This document shows positions 7,416-15,895 of a stretch of 64,000 bases of DNA, piece by piece. A program made the position numbers and the translations under genes. Every line of letters starts with the position of its first letter. Position 1 is the first letter of the stretch. The notes below the pieces were generated by a model that saw only the letters and a program-made list of their open reading frames with translations, did not search any database and was not told the DNA's origin. Source of the stretch: Methylobacterium sp. J-088 (GTDB lineage: Bacteria; Pseudomonadota; Alphaproteobacteria; Rhizobiales; Beijerinckiaceae); NCBI RefSeq assembly GCF_022829295.1, contig NZ_JAKSYH010000049.1, forward strand, positions 62,001 through 126,000, written 5' to 3'.

Positions 7416-8180
7416 ATGCAGCAACGCTGGCCGAGCCGGTTATGGATCGTGCGGCACGGCCAAAGCGCCGGCAACGTCGCGGCAGATGCGGCTCACAGCG
7501 CGAACTCGGCGCGGATCGACATTGCCGAGCGGGATGTCGATGTTCCCCTCAGCACCCAGGGCGAGCGCCAGGCCGACGCTGTCGGACGCTGGTTCGCGGA
7601 ATTGCCGGGCGACAGCAAGCCCGAGATCGTTCTGACGTCGCCCTACCTTCGGGCGCGGCAAACCGCCGAACACATCCGGGCCGCCGGCGGCTTGGCGCCG
7701 GACGCGCCGCTCGCGACAATCGATGAGCGCTTGCGCGAGCGGGAACTCGGCATCCTCGACCGGCTGACGCGGGCCGGGGTCGAGGAACTGCATCCCGAGC
7801 AGGCCGCGATGCGACAGCGCCTCGGTAAGTTCTATCATCGGCCTCCGTCTGGCGAGAGTTGGTGCGATGTGATCCTGCGCCTCCGCAGCGCCCTCAACAC
7901 CCTTGCGCTCCACCACGCCGAGCGGCGGGTTCTGATTGTCGCGCATCAGGTCGTGGTGCTCTGCCTGCGCTACCTGATCGAAGACATGACGGAGGCGGAG
8001 ATTCTCGCCATCGATGCCGCGGGCGATGTCGCCAATTGCTCGATCACAGAATACGTCTTCGATCCCCATGCGGCTGGCATCGGAGCGCTCGCGCTGGAGC
8101 GGTACAACTTCGTCGCCCCGGTCGCCGAAGCAGGCGCCTCCATCACCTCCGAGCCTGACGCGAACGTGGCCGCCCGATGA
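7416..8180 (+). CDS. histidine phosphatase (phosphoglycerate-mutase-like) family protein
   Basis: Protein of 254 residues with the RHG motif near the N-terminus (LWIVRHGQSAGN), the second Arg region (LTSPYLRARQTAEHI), the acidic LRERELGILD block and the second catalytic His in VLIVAHQVVVLCLRYL. These residues define the branch 1 histidine acid phosphatase fold; substrates range from phosphosugars to cofactors and cannot be read from sequence. AGGGAG about 9 bases upstream supports ATG 7416. Its stop overlaps the start of the NAD(P)HX dehydratase by 4 bases, so the two are translated together. Confidence 0.87.
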   Translation: MQQRWPSRLWIVRHGQSAGNVAADAAHSANSARIDIAERDVDVPLSTQGERQADAVGRWFAELPGDSKPEIVLTSPYLRARQTAEHIRAAGGLAPDAPLATIDERLRERELGILDRLTRAGVEELHPEQAAMRQRLGKFYHRPPSGESWCDVILRLRSALNTLALHHAERRVLIVAHQVVVLCLRYLIEDMTEAEILAIDAAGDVANCSITEYVFDPHAAGIGALALERYNFVAPVAEAGASITSEPDANVAAR

Positions 8181-9061
8181 ACCCTACCCTGCTGACAGCT
8201 GCGACGCTCAAGGACCAGTCGCTCCCGACACCCCGGGAGGGCAGCAAGGATGAACGCGGCAGCGCGCTTATCCTCGGAGGTTCGGCTTCAGTCCCGGGTG
8301 CAGCCCTGTTGGCCGGCGTGGCGGCTCTGCGCGCCGGGGCTGGCAAGCTGAAGATCGCCACGGTCCAAAGCGCAGCCGTCGGCATGGCGCTGACGGTGCC
8401 GGAAGCCATGGTGATCGGTCTTCCGGAGACCTCCGAGGGCAGCATCGACGGTGTGCGCGCCTTGGAATGCCTGCGCACGGCGGCGAAGGGCTGCGATGCC
8501 CTTCTGGTCGGGCCCGGCCTGCTGGGGAGCAAGCCAACGACGGCAATGGCAGTCGAACTTCTGCAGGCGCTTCCAGCAGCCACCTTCATCCTTGATGCGG
8601 CCGCACTCTGCGCCCTGGCCGCGCATGCCGATGACGTCCGACGTCATAAGGGCCGGGTCGTGATCACGCCCCATGCCGGCGAGATGGCGCAGCTGCTGGA
8701 TCGGAGCCGGGACGCCGTGGAGGCGGATCCACTCGACGCAGCGCTTACAGCCGCCGATCTGCTGCAGGTGGTCGTCGTGATGAAGGGAGCCCAGACCTGG
8801 ATCGTCGACCCGCAGGGTGCGCGCTGGCTCTACGAAGGCGGCGGCGTAGGGTTGGCGACGTCCGGCTCCGGCGACGCGCTCGCGGGCATCGTCGTCGGGT
8901 TGCTCGCTCGCGGCGTGAACCCGCTGACGGCGGCTCTGTGGGGCGTCTACTTGCACGGAGAGGCCGGACGGCGATTGGCCGCGTCGGTCGGTCCAATCGG
9001 CTTCCTCGCCCGGGAATTGTCGGGCGAGGTGCCTCGGCTGTTGTACGAGGCGTCCGCCTGA
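8177..9061 (+). CDS. nnrD: ADP-dependent NAD(P)H-hydrate dehydratase
   Basis: Repair enzyme of 294 residues that dehydrates damaged (S)-NAD(P)HX back to NAD(P)H using ADP. Carbohydrate-kinase-like motifs are present: ILGGSASVPGAALLAGVAAL, DALLVGPGLLGSK, VVITPHAGEMAQLL and ATSGSGDALAGIVVGLLARG. It is the stand-alone C-terminal half of YjeF/Nnr; no epimerase (NnrE) domain is attached or adjacent, so that activity must be encoded elsewhere. Coupled by ATGA overlap to the upstream histidine phosphatase, an arrangement hinting at a shared housekeeping or stress role. Confidence 0.9.
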   Translation: MNPTLLTAATLKDQSLPTPREGSKDERGSALILGGSASVPGAALLAGVAALRAGAGKLKIATVQSAAVGMALTVPEAMVIGLPETSEGSIDGVRALECLRTAAKGCDALLVGPGLLGSKPTTAMAVELLQALPAATFILDAAALCALAAHADDVRRHKGRVVITPHAGEMAQLLDRSRDAVEADPLDAALTAADLLQVVVVMKGAQTWIVDPQGARWLYEGGGVGLATSGSGDALAGIVVGLLARGVNPLTAALWGVYLHGEAGRRLAASVGPIGFLARELSGEVPRLLYEASA

Positions 9062-9234
9062 GGTCGGGCCGCACGAGCCGCCTTCGCACGGCGGCGCAGC
9101 CCAAACCGCATCGCGGGCCACAGCCTGTTCTGTCGGCATCCGCCTGCGGCCGGACGATCCCCCACGGCAGCCGAACGATGGTCGAGCGCAGGTTCGGCGA
9201 GCCAAGCGTTGCATCGCGTTGAAGGATTCACGCA

Positions 9235-9426
9235 TTGATTGATCTGAACACTTCGACGGCGGACGAACGCGACATCGTGGCGGCCCTGAAGGGCCACGGG
9301 TTCGAAATCGTGCGCTACCGCGAGGAGCGCGGCAGGTTCACCAGCCTGCAACAGCTTGATGAGGTGCCGGGCCTGAGCGGCAAGACGGACGGCATTTCGG
9401 ACCATGTCACGATCGCGGCAAGCTGA
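9235..9426 (+). CDS. small helix-hairpin-helix protein
   Basis: Protein of 63 residues starting with TTG at 9235: IDLNTSTADERDIVAALKGH, then IVRYREERGRFTSLQQLDEV and PGLSGKTDGI. The pattern (LNTA.., hydrophobic-x-x-h, YRE..G.F.S...L..V.GL) matches ComEA/HhH DNA-binding units. It is a single HhH domain without signal peptide or membrane segment, so cytosolic nucleic-acid binding is likely. A DHH-type phosphoesterase fragment follows, but the 140-base gap argues against a tight operon. Function unassigned. Confidence 0.6.
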   Translation: MIDLNTSTADERDIVAALKGHGFEIVRYREERGRFTSLQQLDEVPGLSGKTDGISDHVTIAAS

Positions 9427-9566
9427 ATGCTCGTCGTCAGCGGCCTGCCGATCGTCGCCCGCCCATCCGGGTCCGGTGAGCCTAGGCTTGTTCACAATGG
9501 CCTCCAGCCTGTCCGCAACGGTGCGGTAGGCCGGGGAGACGTCGTTCGCACCGGGATCGACAAACA

Positions 9567-10025
9567 ATGACGGATTTGGTGGCCCATGGCGCAGCGTTCG
9601 CCCGCGCGGTTTCAGGCTTCGGCCCGAAACCGCCGATCGTTCTCTGTCACGACGATGCCGACGGCGTATCGGCGGGGGCGATCCTGGGCCGTGCCCTGGA
9701 GCGCGCCGGATATGGCCCCGTGGACGTGCAGGTGATCGGCCGGGGCGCCTCGCTCTGGGCGCCGGCGACCCGGGAGGCACTGGCGTCCAGAAGCCCAGGG
9801 GGTATCGTGGTGACCGATCTAGGGGTTCAGGCGGGGGACATCATCTCCGGTGTGCCGACGGTGCTGGTCGATCACCATGTTCCCCGTTCCCTGCCCGATT
9901 CCGCTGGAACGACGGTCATCAGCGGTCACGAGGATCTGCCGATCCCGACCTCCAGCGTTCTCGCCCATGCCTGTGCGGCGGCGCTGGGTGAACTCGGTTC
10001 TGGACGGGAGGCACAGGCCGTATGA
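9567..10025 (+). CDS. DHH-family phosphoesterase, N-terminal part only (probably truncated)
   Basis: Predicted 152-residue protein holding the first half of a DHH domain: IVLCHDDADGVSAGAILGRA (metal-binding Asp motif), IVVTDLGVQAGDII and VLVDHHVPRSLP (the DHH motif itself), then PTSSVLAHACAAALGELG. RecJ-like or NrnA-like family members continue for another 150 or more residues with the DHHA1 substrate-binding domain, missing here. The frame ends after AQAV and its TGA overlaps the start of the SDR gene (ATGA). A recombination event that replaced the 3' half with the SDR is a reasonable reading; a functional minimal protein is less likely. Confidence 0.6.
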   Translation: MTDLVAHGAAFARAVSGFGPKPPIVLCHDDADGVSAGAILGRALERAGYGPVDVQVIGRGASLWAPATREALASRSPGGIVVTDLGVQAGDIISGVPTVLVDHHVPRSLPDSAGTTVISGHEDLPIPTSSVLAHACAAALGELGSGREAQAV

Positions 10026-10708
10026 AGCGCCGCGCGCTGATCGTCGGGGCGTCGCGTGGGCTTGGCCTGGGCCTGGTTGCGCGCTTCCTCGAACGCGGGT
10101 GGGATGTGACCGCCACCGTCCGCAAGCCGTCCGCTGCCCTTTCGGACCTCGCCGGCCGGGGCGCGCTGGCCATCGCGACAGGCATCGATATCGACGATGA
10201 CGACGCCGTCCGCGGGTTTGCGAACGCGTGTGCCGATAGGCCGGCCTTCGACATCGTTTTCGTCGTCGCTGGTGTCGCGACACAGGCGGGTATTCCCGCT
10301 GGGCAGATACCCCGCGACGTCGCCGCCGCGGTCTTTCAGACGAACGCCCTGAGCCCGATCCGTTTCGCAGAGGCGTTCAACAAGCGCGTGGCCGAGGATG
10401 GCCTTATCGTTCTGATGACGTCGAAGCTGGGCTCGGTCTCCCTGAACCGCGGCGGTGGGTGGGGGAGCTACAGGGCAAGCAAGGCAGCCCTGAATACCCT
10501 GGCCCGGTCTTTCGCGGGTCAGCATTCCGGGGTGCGGTGGGGCGTCCTCCTCATGCACCCGGGATGGGTGCGGACGGATCTCGGCGGCCGTCGCGCAACC
10601 CTCGATGTGGACACCAGCGCCCGCGGAATGGTCGCGGTCGTCGAAGCGCAGCTCGGTCAGCGCGGCTGCACGTTCATCGATCATACGGGCGCGACGGTGC
10701 CGTGGTAG
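10022..10708 (+). CDS. SDR family NAD(P)-dependent oxidoreductase (C-factor-like)
   Basis: Classical short-chain dehydrogenase/reductase of 228 residues, closest in look to the C-factor/CsgA subgroup. It has the nucleotide-binding motif VGASRGLGLGLVARFLERGW, a divergent NAG region (VFVVAGVATQ), and the active-site tetrad with YRASKAALNTLARSF, so it should be catalytically competent. The terminal MHPGWVRTDLGG segment is typical of this subgroup. It starts within the stop of the truncated DHH gene. Substrate unknown. Confidence 0.85.
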   Translation: MKRRALIVGASRGLGLGLVARFLERGWDVTATVRKPSAALSDLAGRGALAIATGIDIDDDDAVRGFANACADRPAFDIVFVVAGVATQAGIPAGQIPRDVAAAVFQTNALSPIRFAEAFNKRVAEDGLIVLMTSKLGSVSLNRGGGWGSYRASKAALNTLARSFAGQHSGVRWGVLLMHPGWVRTDLGGRRATLDVDTSARGMVAVVEAQLGQRGCTFIDHTGATVPW

Positions 10709-10765
10709 CCGACACCGCGCGCGTGTCTCTCGGCGACGAACGGCATGAGGCCCGACACGGGTTCC

Positions 10766-11404
10766 TCACCCTGCGGCAGTCCAGCCGATCGCGACAGTCA
10801 TGGGATCGCTGGAACCTCCCTCGGGCTTGAGGACCCGCGCTTCCGTGCGGGCGAAACCAGCGCGGAGAAGGTACAAATCGACGAGCTGAGCGTGCCCTGC
10901 ACCGTCGAGGGCATTCCAGATGGCGACAGCCTTGGTCGGAAAGCGGCGGTTCGAGAAACTGATCACCACAGGGGCGCCGGGGCGCAGCACGCGCGCGATC
11001 TCGGACAGGACGGCCACAGGTTGCTGAAGGTACTGCACCGACACGCAGATCAGCGCGGCATCGACGGATGCCGTATCGACGGGCAGGCGCGGATCGGCGT
11101 TGAGGTCCTGAACGAAATGCCGTGTCAGGCGCGGGTTGGCGGCGAGTTCTGCTGCGTTCAGGCCATGCCCGATGACGCTGGCATAGGCGACGTCCTCCGG
11201 CAGGTGACTGACCCAACTCGACATCAGATCGAGAACGTCGCCGCCCGCCGGGACGATCTCCCTATAGAGGTTGGTCACTGCTGCAATCGCCGCGGCATCG
11301 ATATGGGTCACGAAGCGGGGATGCGCGTAGAACAGAGGATCTGGGTCGCGGTCGTACTTGGCGAATGCGTCCGGTGGAAAGTCTGACAATTCCTGACCCA
11401 TCAT
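10766..11404 (-). CDS. class I SAM-dependent methyltransferase (SAM motif partly altered)
   Basis: Protein of 212 residues related to SAM-dependent methyltransferases: GGDVLDLMSSWVSHLPEDV occupies motif I (usual DxGxGxG is replaced by DLMSSW), then TASVDAALICVSVQYL (motif II-like), VLSEIARVLRPGAPVVISFS (motif III) and NRRFPTKAVAIW. The DLMSSW replacement is seen in a distinct family of proteins annotated as methyltransferases, so activity is uncertain. The ATG at 11404 is chosen with GGAG nine bases upstream; an in-frame GTG (11407) and ATG (11401) flank it. Convergent with the SDR gene. Confidence 0.72.
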   Translation of the reverse strand: MMGQELSDFPPDAFAKYDRDPDPLFYAHPRFVTHIDAAAIAAVTNLYREIVPAGGDVLDLMSSWVSHLPEDVAYASVIGHGLNAAELAANPRLTRHFVQDLNADPRLPVDTASVDAALICVSVQYLQQPVAVLSEIARVLRPGAPVVISFSNRRFPTKAVAIWNALDGAGHAQLVDLYLLRAGFARTEARVLKPEGGSSDPMTVAIGWTAAG

Positions 11405-11605
11405 CACGTGTGTCTCCGGTATCGAACGGCGCGCCGGCCTCGAGGACGCGTACGCGAACAGATCCGATGTCTCGCCCTAAAGAGGGCCGGACCGCCCCTG
11501 ATGGGAGATGTCCTCGTCGCCGCATCGGCACGGTGGGGCGCGCAAACGGGTCGTCATGGGGCTGAGCAGGCGCCATTTCCGCGGTCGCAGGGAAGACGAG
11601 AATCG

Positions 11606-12652
11606 TGATCGTCGGCGATGGATGCCGTTCTAGGTGTATGGTCCCGGAATGTGGTGTGACGGATCGATCCTGAAGCGTTCGGGTTCTTTCGTCCAGACCT
11701 GAAGGACATGCTCGTAGGGCGTGAGGCCGCGCAGGGTCTTCAGCCGACGGGCATGGTTGTAGGCGTCCACGAACAGCTGCAGGTGCACCCGGAGCTGTTC
11801 GTGGGTCTCGTAGTGGTAGCGCTTGACCGTGGCGTCCTTGATGGTGCGGTTCATCCGCTCGACCTGACCGTTGGTCCACGGATGGTTGGGTTTGATCAGG
11901 CGATGCTCGATGCCGTGCTCGTGGCAGACGCGATCGAACATGTGCCGGCTGTAGAGGGCGGTCGGGCCTGAGCGGTTGCGTGGGGCATGGCAGAATTGCA
12001 CCCCGTTGTCGGTCAACACCGTGTGGATCTTGTACGGCACGAAGGCGACCCGTTCCCGGAGGAAGTCTGAAGCGATGTAGCGGTTGGCTTCTGCTTCCAG
12101 CTTGGCGAAAGCCAGCTTTGAGGTTCGATCGACGGCCACAAACAGATAGAGCTTGCCCTGTTCTGTCCTGACCTCGGCGATATCGATGTGCCTGTAGCCG
12201 ATGGGGTAATCGGCGAAGCGCTTCGTCTTGGGCTTGTCGCCTTCCATCTCTGGTAGGCGGCTGATGCCGTGCCGCTCAAGGCAGCGGTGCAGCGACGAGC
12301 GGGTCAGGTGCGGGATCGTGGGCTGCAGGCCGTAGAGGCAGTCATCCAGCGGCAACAGCGTGTGCCGCCGGAAGGCTACGATGACGGCCTCCTCCTCTGG
12401 GGTCAGAACCGTCGAACGAGGCTGCTTCGGCCCCATGGCGGCATCGCCCGTCGTCTGCCGAGTTCGCCACTTCTGGATCGTCGTCGGGCTGACGCCGTAG
12501 CGCTTGGCTGCCCCTCTCACGCTGTCTTGACGTAGCTGTATTGCGCGACGGACCGCCTCCGTCGTGGTGGCGCTTCCATGGAGAACCTGGCCCATAGCGC
12601 ATCCCTCGCAGCATGGTGGTCAACCGTACCGCCACACCGAGGGATCAAACAT
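11606..12652. mobile_element. IS481-family insertion sequence
   Basis: A single-gene element around the transposase at 11630-12595. The right end on the + strand ends in CCACACCGAGGGATCAAACA, and the left end near 11606 has TGATCGTCGGCGATGG, an imperfect inverted match to TGATCCCTCGGTGTGG. The right end is confirmed as an IS end because the same sequence recurs alone at 51916-51953. Exact left boundary and target duplication were not resolved. Confidence 0.65.
11630..12595 (-). CDS. IS481-family transposase
   Basis: DDE transposase of 321 residues. An N-terminal HTH (SVRGAAKRYGVSPTTIQKWR) is followed by a helical linker and the rve integrase core: GYRHIDIAEVRTEQGKLYLF with the first Asp, HTVLTDNGVQFCHAP with the second, and NHPWTNGQVERMNRTIKDAT with the Glu. 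All three catalytic residues are present and the frame is intact, so the element may be active. The translated start is ATG 12595, inside the right end of the IS. Confidence 0.92.
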   Translation of the reverse strand: MGQVLHGSATTTEAVRRAIQLRQDSVRGAAKRYGVSPTTIQKWRTRQTTGDAAMGPKQPRSTVLTPEEEAVIVAFRRHTLLPLDDCLYGLQPTIPHLTRSSLHRCLERHGISRLPEMEGDKPKTKRFADYPIGYRHIDIAEVRTEQGKLYLFVAVDRTSKLAFAKLEAEANRYIASDFLRERVAFVPYKIHTVLTDNGVQFCHAPRNRSGPTALYSRHMFDRVCHEHGIEHRLIKPNHPWTNGQVERMNRTIKDATVKRYHYETHEQLRVHLQLFVDAYNHARRLKTLRGLTPYEHVLQVWTKEPERFRIDPSHHIPGPYT

Positions 12653-12666
12653 TCTCCGCAGAGACG

Positions 12667-12960
12667 ATGCCGGTTACTGCAGCGCTGATCGAGCATGTGT
12701 TCCAGGACGGCGAACTCGCCGTGTTGGCCGTTAAGGCCGTCAGCGATCGACCGCGCCCGTATACCCTCAAGCCTGATCTCACCACGTTCGGGCATCAATC
12801 AATCAGTGCGGCCTACCTGAGCAGTCATGCCCCATTCGCGTATCTCGCAGCGACGGTACGGGCGCAGCTCGTGCCGGACAAGCGTCAGGCGCAATTTGAA
12901 TTCGCGGCCTCCTACGGGGCCATCCACATGATCGCCAACTTTCCTTCCCCGTTCCGTTAA
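12667..12960 (+). CDS. hypothetical protein next to the IS481 right end
   Basis: Open frame of 97 residues from ATG 12667 (MPVTAALIEHVFQDGELAVL), beginning 15 bases outside the IS. I recognise no domain. It could be the remainder of a gene interrupted by the IS, because the frame continues back into the IS end without a stop. Codon use is less GC-biased than real genes nearby, so it may be non-coding. Confidence 0.2.
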   Translation: MPVTAALIEHVFQDGELAVLAVKAVSDRPRPYTLKPDLTTFGHQSISAAYLSSHAPFAYLAATVRAQLVPDKRQAQFEFAASYGAIHMIANFPSPFR

Positions 12961-13125
12961 TCGCCACAAGGGCCAGCATGATCAGCTCGGTTTGACCGAA
13001 CATCGGGGCTGCGGCGGGTACTGATGGTGCAACTGCTCGCATCGAGCATGTTGCGAATCCGCAACGTCGGTCACTGGATAATTACAGTTTTAAACTGATC
13101 TAACTCAATCTCTGTGCGCGATAGT

Positions 13126-14570
13126 TGTGTAGGGCGGTGACAAAACCATCCACTGGAGCGTCGGCGGGGTGCTGATGCGGCCGGGGTAAAAGCCGGCCAG
13201 TGGAGAGGCTTCTCTTTCGGGAGGGGCCCAGGATGTTTGCCGTGGAAGTCTACGCGGCCGTTCGGCAGTTCGTTTTCATCGACGGCCACTCTCGTCGTGA
13301 GGCAGCTCGGGTATTCGGGCTCAATCGCGAGACGATTGCCAAGATGTGCCGGTTCTCACTGCCACCGGGCTACACGCGCTCGAAGCCGATCGAGAAGCCG
13401 AAGCTGGGGCCGCTGCTGCCGGTGATCGATGCGATCCTGGAGGCGGACCGGATCGCACCCGTCAAGCAGCGTCACACGGCCAAGCGGATCTTCGAGCGTC
13501 TGCGCGACGAGCACGGCTACGGCGGCGGCTACACGGTGGTGAAGGACCACGTCCGGATCGCACGCGCGAGCGGGAGGGAGACCTTCGTGCCGTTGGCGCA
13601 CCCGCCGGGTCATGCCCAGGTCGACTTCGGCGAAGCGATCGCCACCATCGGCGGCGTACGCCGGAAGATCCACTTCTTCTGCATGGACCTGCCGCACTCC
13701 GACGCCTGCTTCGTGAAGGCGTATCCGCGGGAGACCACCGAGGCGTTCCTCGACGGGCATGTCGCTGCCATGGAGTTCTTCGACGGCGTGCCGCTGTCGA
13801 TCCTCTACGACAACACCAAGATCGCGGTCGCCAAGATCTGCGGCGGAGGCCAGCGCGAACGTACCCGTGCCTTCACCGAGCTGGTGAGCCACTACCTGTT
13901 CCGGGACCGCTTCGGGCGTCCGGGCAAGGGCAACGACAAGGGCAAGGTCGAAGGCCTGGTCAAGTACGCCCGGTCCAACTTCATGACCCCGGCCCCGGAG
14001 GCGGCCTCGTTCGAGGCGCTGAACGCGGATCTGGAGCGACGCTGCCGGACCCGGCAGGATGAGAGGGCCGGACAGCATGCCGAGAGCATCGGCACGCGAC
14101 TGGTCGCCGATTGTGCCGTTCTGCGTTCCTTGCCGGCGGTCCCGCTGGAGCCGTGCGAGAAGCGGACTGGGCGGGTCTCCTCGACCGCGCTGGTTCGCTA
14201 CCGCTGCAACGACTACTCGGTGCCGACCGCCTACGGCTTCCAAGACGTGCTGGTGAAGGGCTTCGTCGAGGAGGTCGTAATCCTGTGTGGCGGCATCGAG
14301 ATCGCCCGGCATGAGCGCAGCTACGGCACGGGCGTGTTCGTGTCCGATCCGCTGCATTACCTCGCGCTGATCGAGACCAAACCGAACGCTCTCGACCAGG
14401 CGGCCGCGCTCCAGGGCTGGGATCTGCCCGAGGCGTTCCAGCACCTGCGCCACCTCTTGGAGGCGCGCATGGGCAACCGCGGCAAGCGCGAGTTCATCCA
14501 GGTGCTGCGCCTGATGGAGGCGATGCCGAAGGACGTCGTGGCCTCGGCCGTCACCGACGCGATTAAGCAG
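13126..14570 (+). mobile_element. IS21-family element, 3' truncated (no istB)
   Basis: The left end is taken at TGTGTAGGG (13126), followed by two copies of an IS21-type terminal repeat, CAAAACCATCCACTGGAG (13141-13158) and TAAAAGCCGGCCAGTGGAG (13187-13205), a spacing pattern known in IS21 elements. IstA follows but loses homology at about 14570; the IstB helper ATPase and right end are missing, so the element is immobile alone. Confidence 0.7.
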
Positions 14571-14966
14571 GAGCTACCCGTTGTGCTTCCGGGACGACCG
14601 AATGTGCTTCGGGTCGTGATTGAGCAGCTTGGGGCTCGCCACGACGTCACACCAGTCGCTACGGATTGTGAGAGCCTGCCAGCGATCGCGGAGCTTGTGC
14701 GTGCCCACGCGTTCGCGACCGTCATGCCACACTTCGCCTTGGCCGCGGAGATCGAGCGCGGAGAAATAGTCGCCATCCCGATCGTTGATCCGTCTCCGTC
14801 GTGGCGGCTCTCCGTCGTCGTCTCCCAGCGGACCCTCAACGCCCGCGGCAGCGAGGCTGTTGCCGAGGTTCTGGCGAGCGTGATCGGGGATTTGGTCGAG
14901 CGCTCTATCTGGCGTGCTCGCCTCAAGCCAACGGAGCGCGGCGCGCCTGCGCGCGCTCGTGCCTGA
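13233..14966 (+). pseudogene. IS21 IstA transposase fused in frame to a LysR C-terminus
   Basis: One open frame of 577 residues with two unrelated parts. Residues 1-446 are IstA: VRQFVFIDGHSRREAARVFG (HTH), HAQVDFGEAIATIGGVRRKI (first DDE Asp), FFDGVPLSILYDNTKIAVAK (second Asp), GRPGKGNDKGKVEGLVKYAR (Glu) and the Mu-type C-terminal VRYRCNDYSVPTAYGF. After about base 14570 the sequence becomes the C-terminal part of a LysR substrate-binding domain. IstA proteins usually run to about 500 residues or more, so its C-terminus is lost. ATG 13233 follows GGGAGGGG. The fusion protein is very unlikely to work as either parent. Confidence 0.8.
14571..14966 (+). pseudogene. 3' remnant of a LysR-family regulator gene
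   Basis: The last 131 codons of the chimeric frame: LPVVLPGRPNVLRVVIEQLG, then VTPVATDCESLPAIAELVRA, VMPHFALAAEIERGEIVAIP and WRLSVVVSQRTLNARGSEAV. These are landmarks of the LysR effector-binding domain, equivalent to its final 40 percent. The HTH half is not found in this window. Base composition is visibly less GC-rich than the IstA part, supporting a junction between two DNAs. Confidence 0.72.
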
Positions 14967-15032
14967 AAAGTAGCTGTACCGTCTCCGGCGCGACTTGGGG
15001 TTTATCATCGAAGCTCGCCCGACCAGTCGATG

Positions 15033-15725
15033 TCACCCGCTCGGCAGGCCGGCGGCCAGCACGACCCCGACGTCTGACAAGCCGAGCCACGACGCCATCA
15101 AGCGAAGCTCTCCGATCAACCGCTCCATCGTGTCTGCCGGCGCCTCCGGCTCGAAGAGCGCCCGCAGAACGATCAGCGCGCCGGCCCTGCGGTCCGCCTT
15201 CAGGTCGACGCGGGCGACGAGCGCGCCGTCCAGCAGGAACGGAAGCACGTGGCAGCCGTGCTCGCGCTGGTCGGCGTGCGTGTAGATCTCGAGGCGGTAC
15301 CGGAACCCAAATAGCCTCTCGGTCCGCAGACGGTGCCAGACGAGCGGGTCAAAGAGCGAAAGGAGGGCCGCGCCGCCGTGCCCGCGGCCGGGCCGCGCAT
15401 CCTTGTGCAGGTAGGCCTGCTGCTGCCACCCGCGAACAGGTACAGGAACGAGGACGCCCGCCTCGACGAGTTGCTCGATGGGCAGACGTGCATCTGCCGG
15501 CGAAAGGCGGAAGTAGTCGCGTAGCTCGTTCGCCGTCGGCACGCCGAGCGCCTCCGCCGATCGCGTGAGGAGCTCGCGCCGGGCGTCTACGGGGTCCGGC
15601 GTCGGTCGTGCGAGGACGGCGCGGGGCAGCACCCGCTCGGGCAGATCGTACACACGCTCGAAGCTGCCCCAACGGTGCGTCGATGCGACTAGCCCAGCCC
15701 AGAAACGCTGGCCGATGTGGCTCAA
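15033..15725 (-). pseudogene. AlkZ/YcaQ-like DNA glycosylase, N-terminus missing
   Basis: Remaining 230 residues of a winged-helix (HTH_42) protein of the AlkZ/YcaQ family, whose members excise alkylated bases or unhook interstrand crosslinks. GSFERVYDLPERVLP, RSAEALGVPTANELRDYFRL, LFDPLVWHRLRTERLFGFRY and LEIYTHADQREHGCHVLPFL are typical of the C-terminal half, the last with the family's YxxxxxR/GxxxLPFLxxxxLVARVDLK pattern. Full-length proteins have about 390 residues; the first 150 or so are gone and the frame begins after a TGA in AT-rich DNA near 15800. TTG 15725 is only the first available start. Probably a deletion product from the adjacent IS zone. Confidence 0.7.
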
Positions 15726-15895
15726 CTCGGACGTATGCCGATGCGTATGCCACCGGCCCGGGCAGGATGCGTAAAAGATGAGCGTTCAGAAACTTTCTAT
15801 ATCTTTCGAAGAAATAAAAATTACTCATAGTCTTAGTAGGCCGCCTCGCGACGAATATGCGTGCAAGGTTTCGTTGGCCTCATTGAGGTGTCGCG

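Noticed and set aside
14571..15033. Search for IstB after IstA
   Set aside because: No P-loop (GxxGxGKT) IstB frame follows; sequence is LysR remnant and then the AlkZ-like gene on the other strand.
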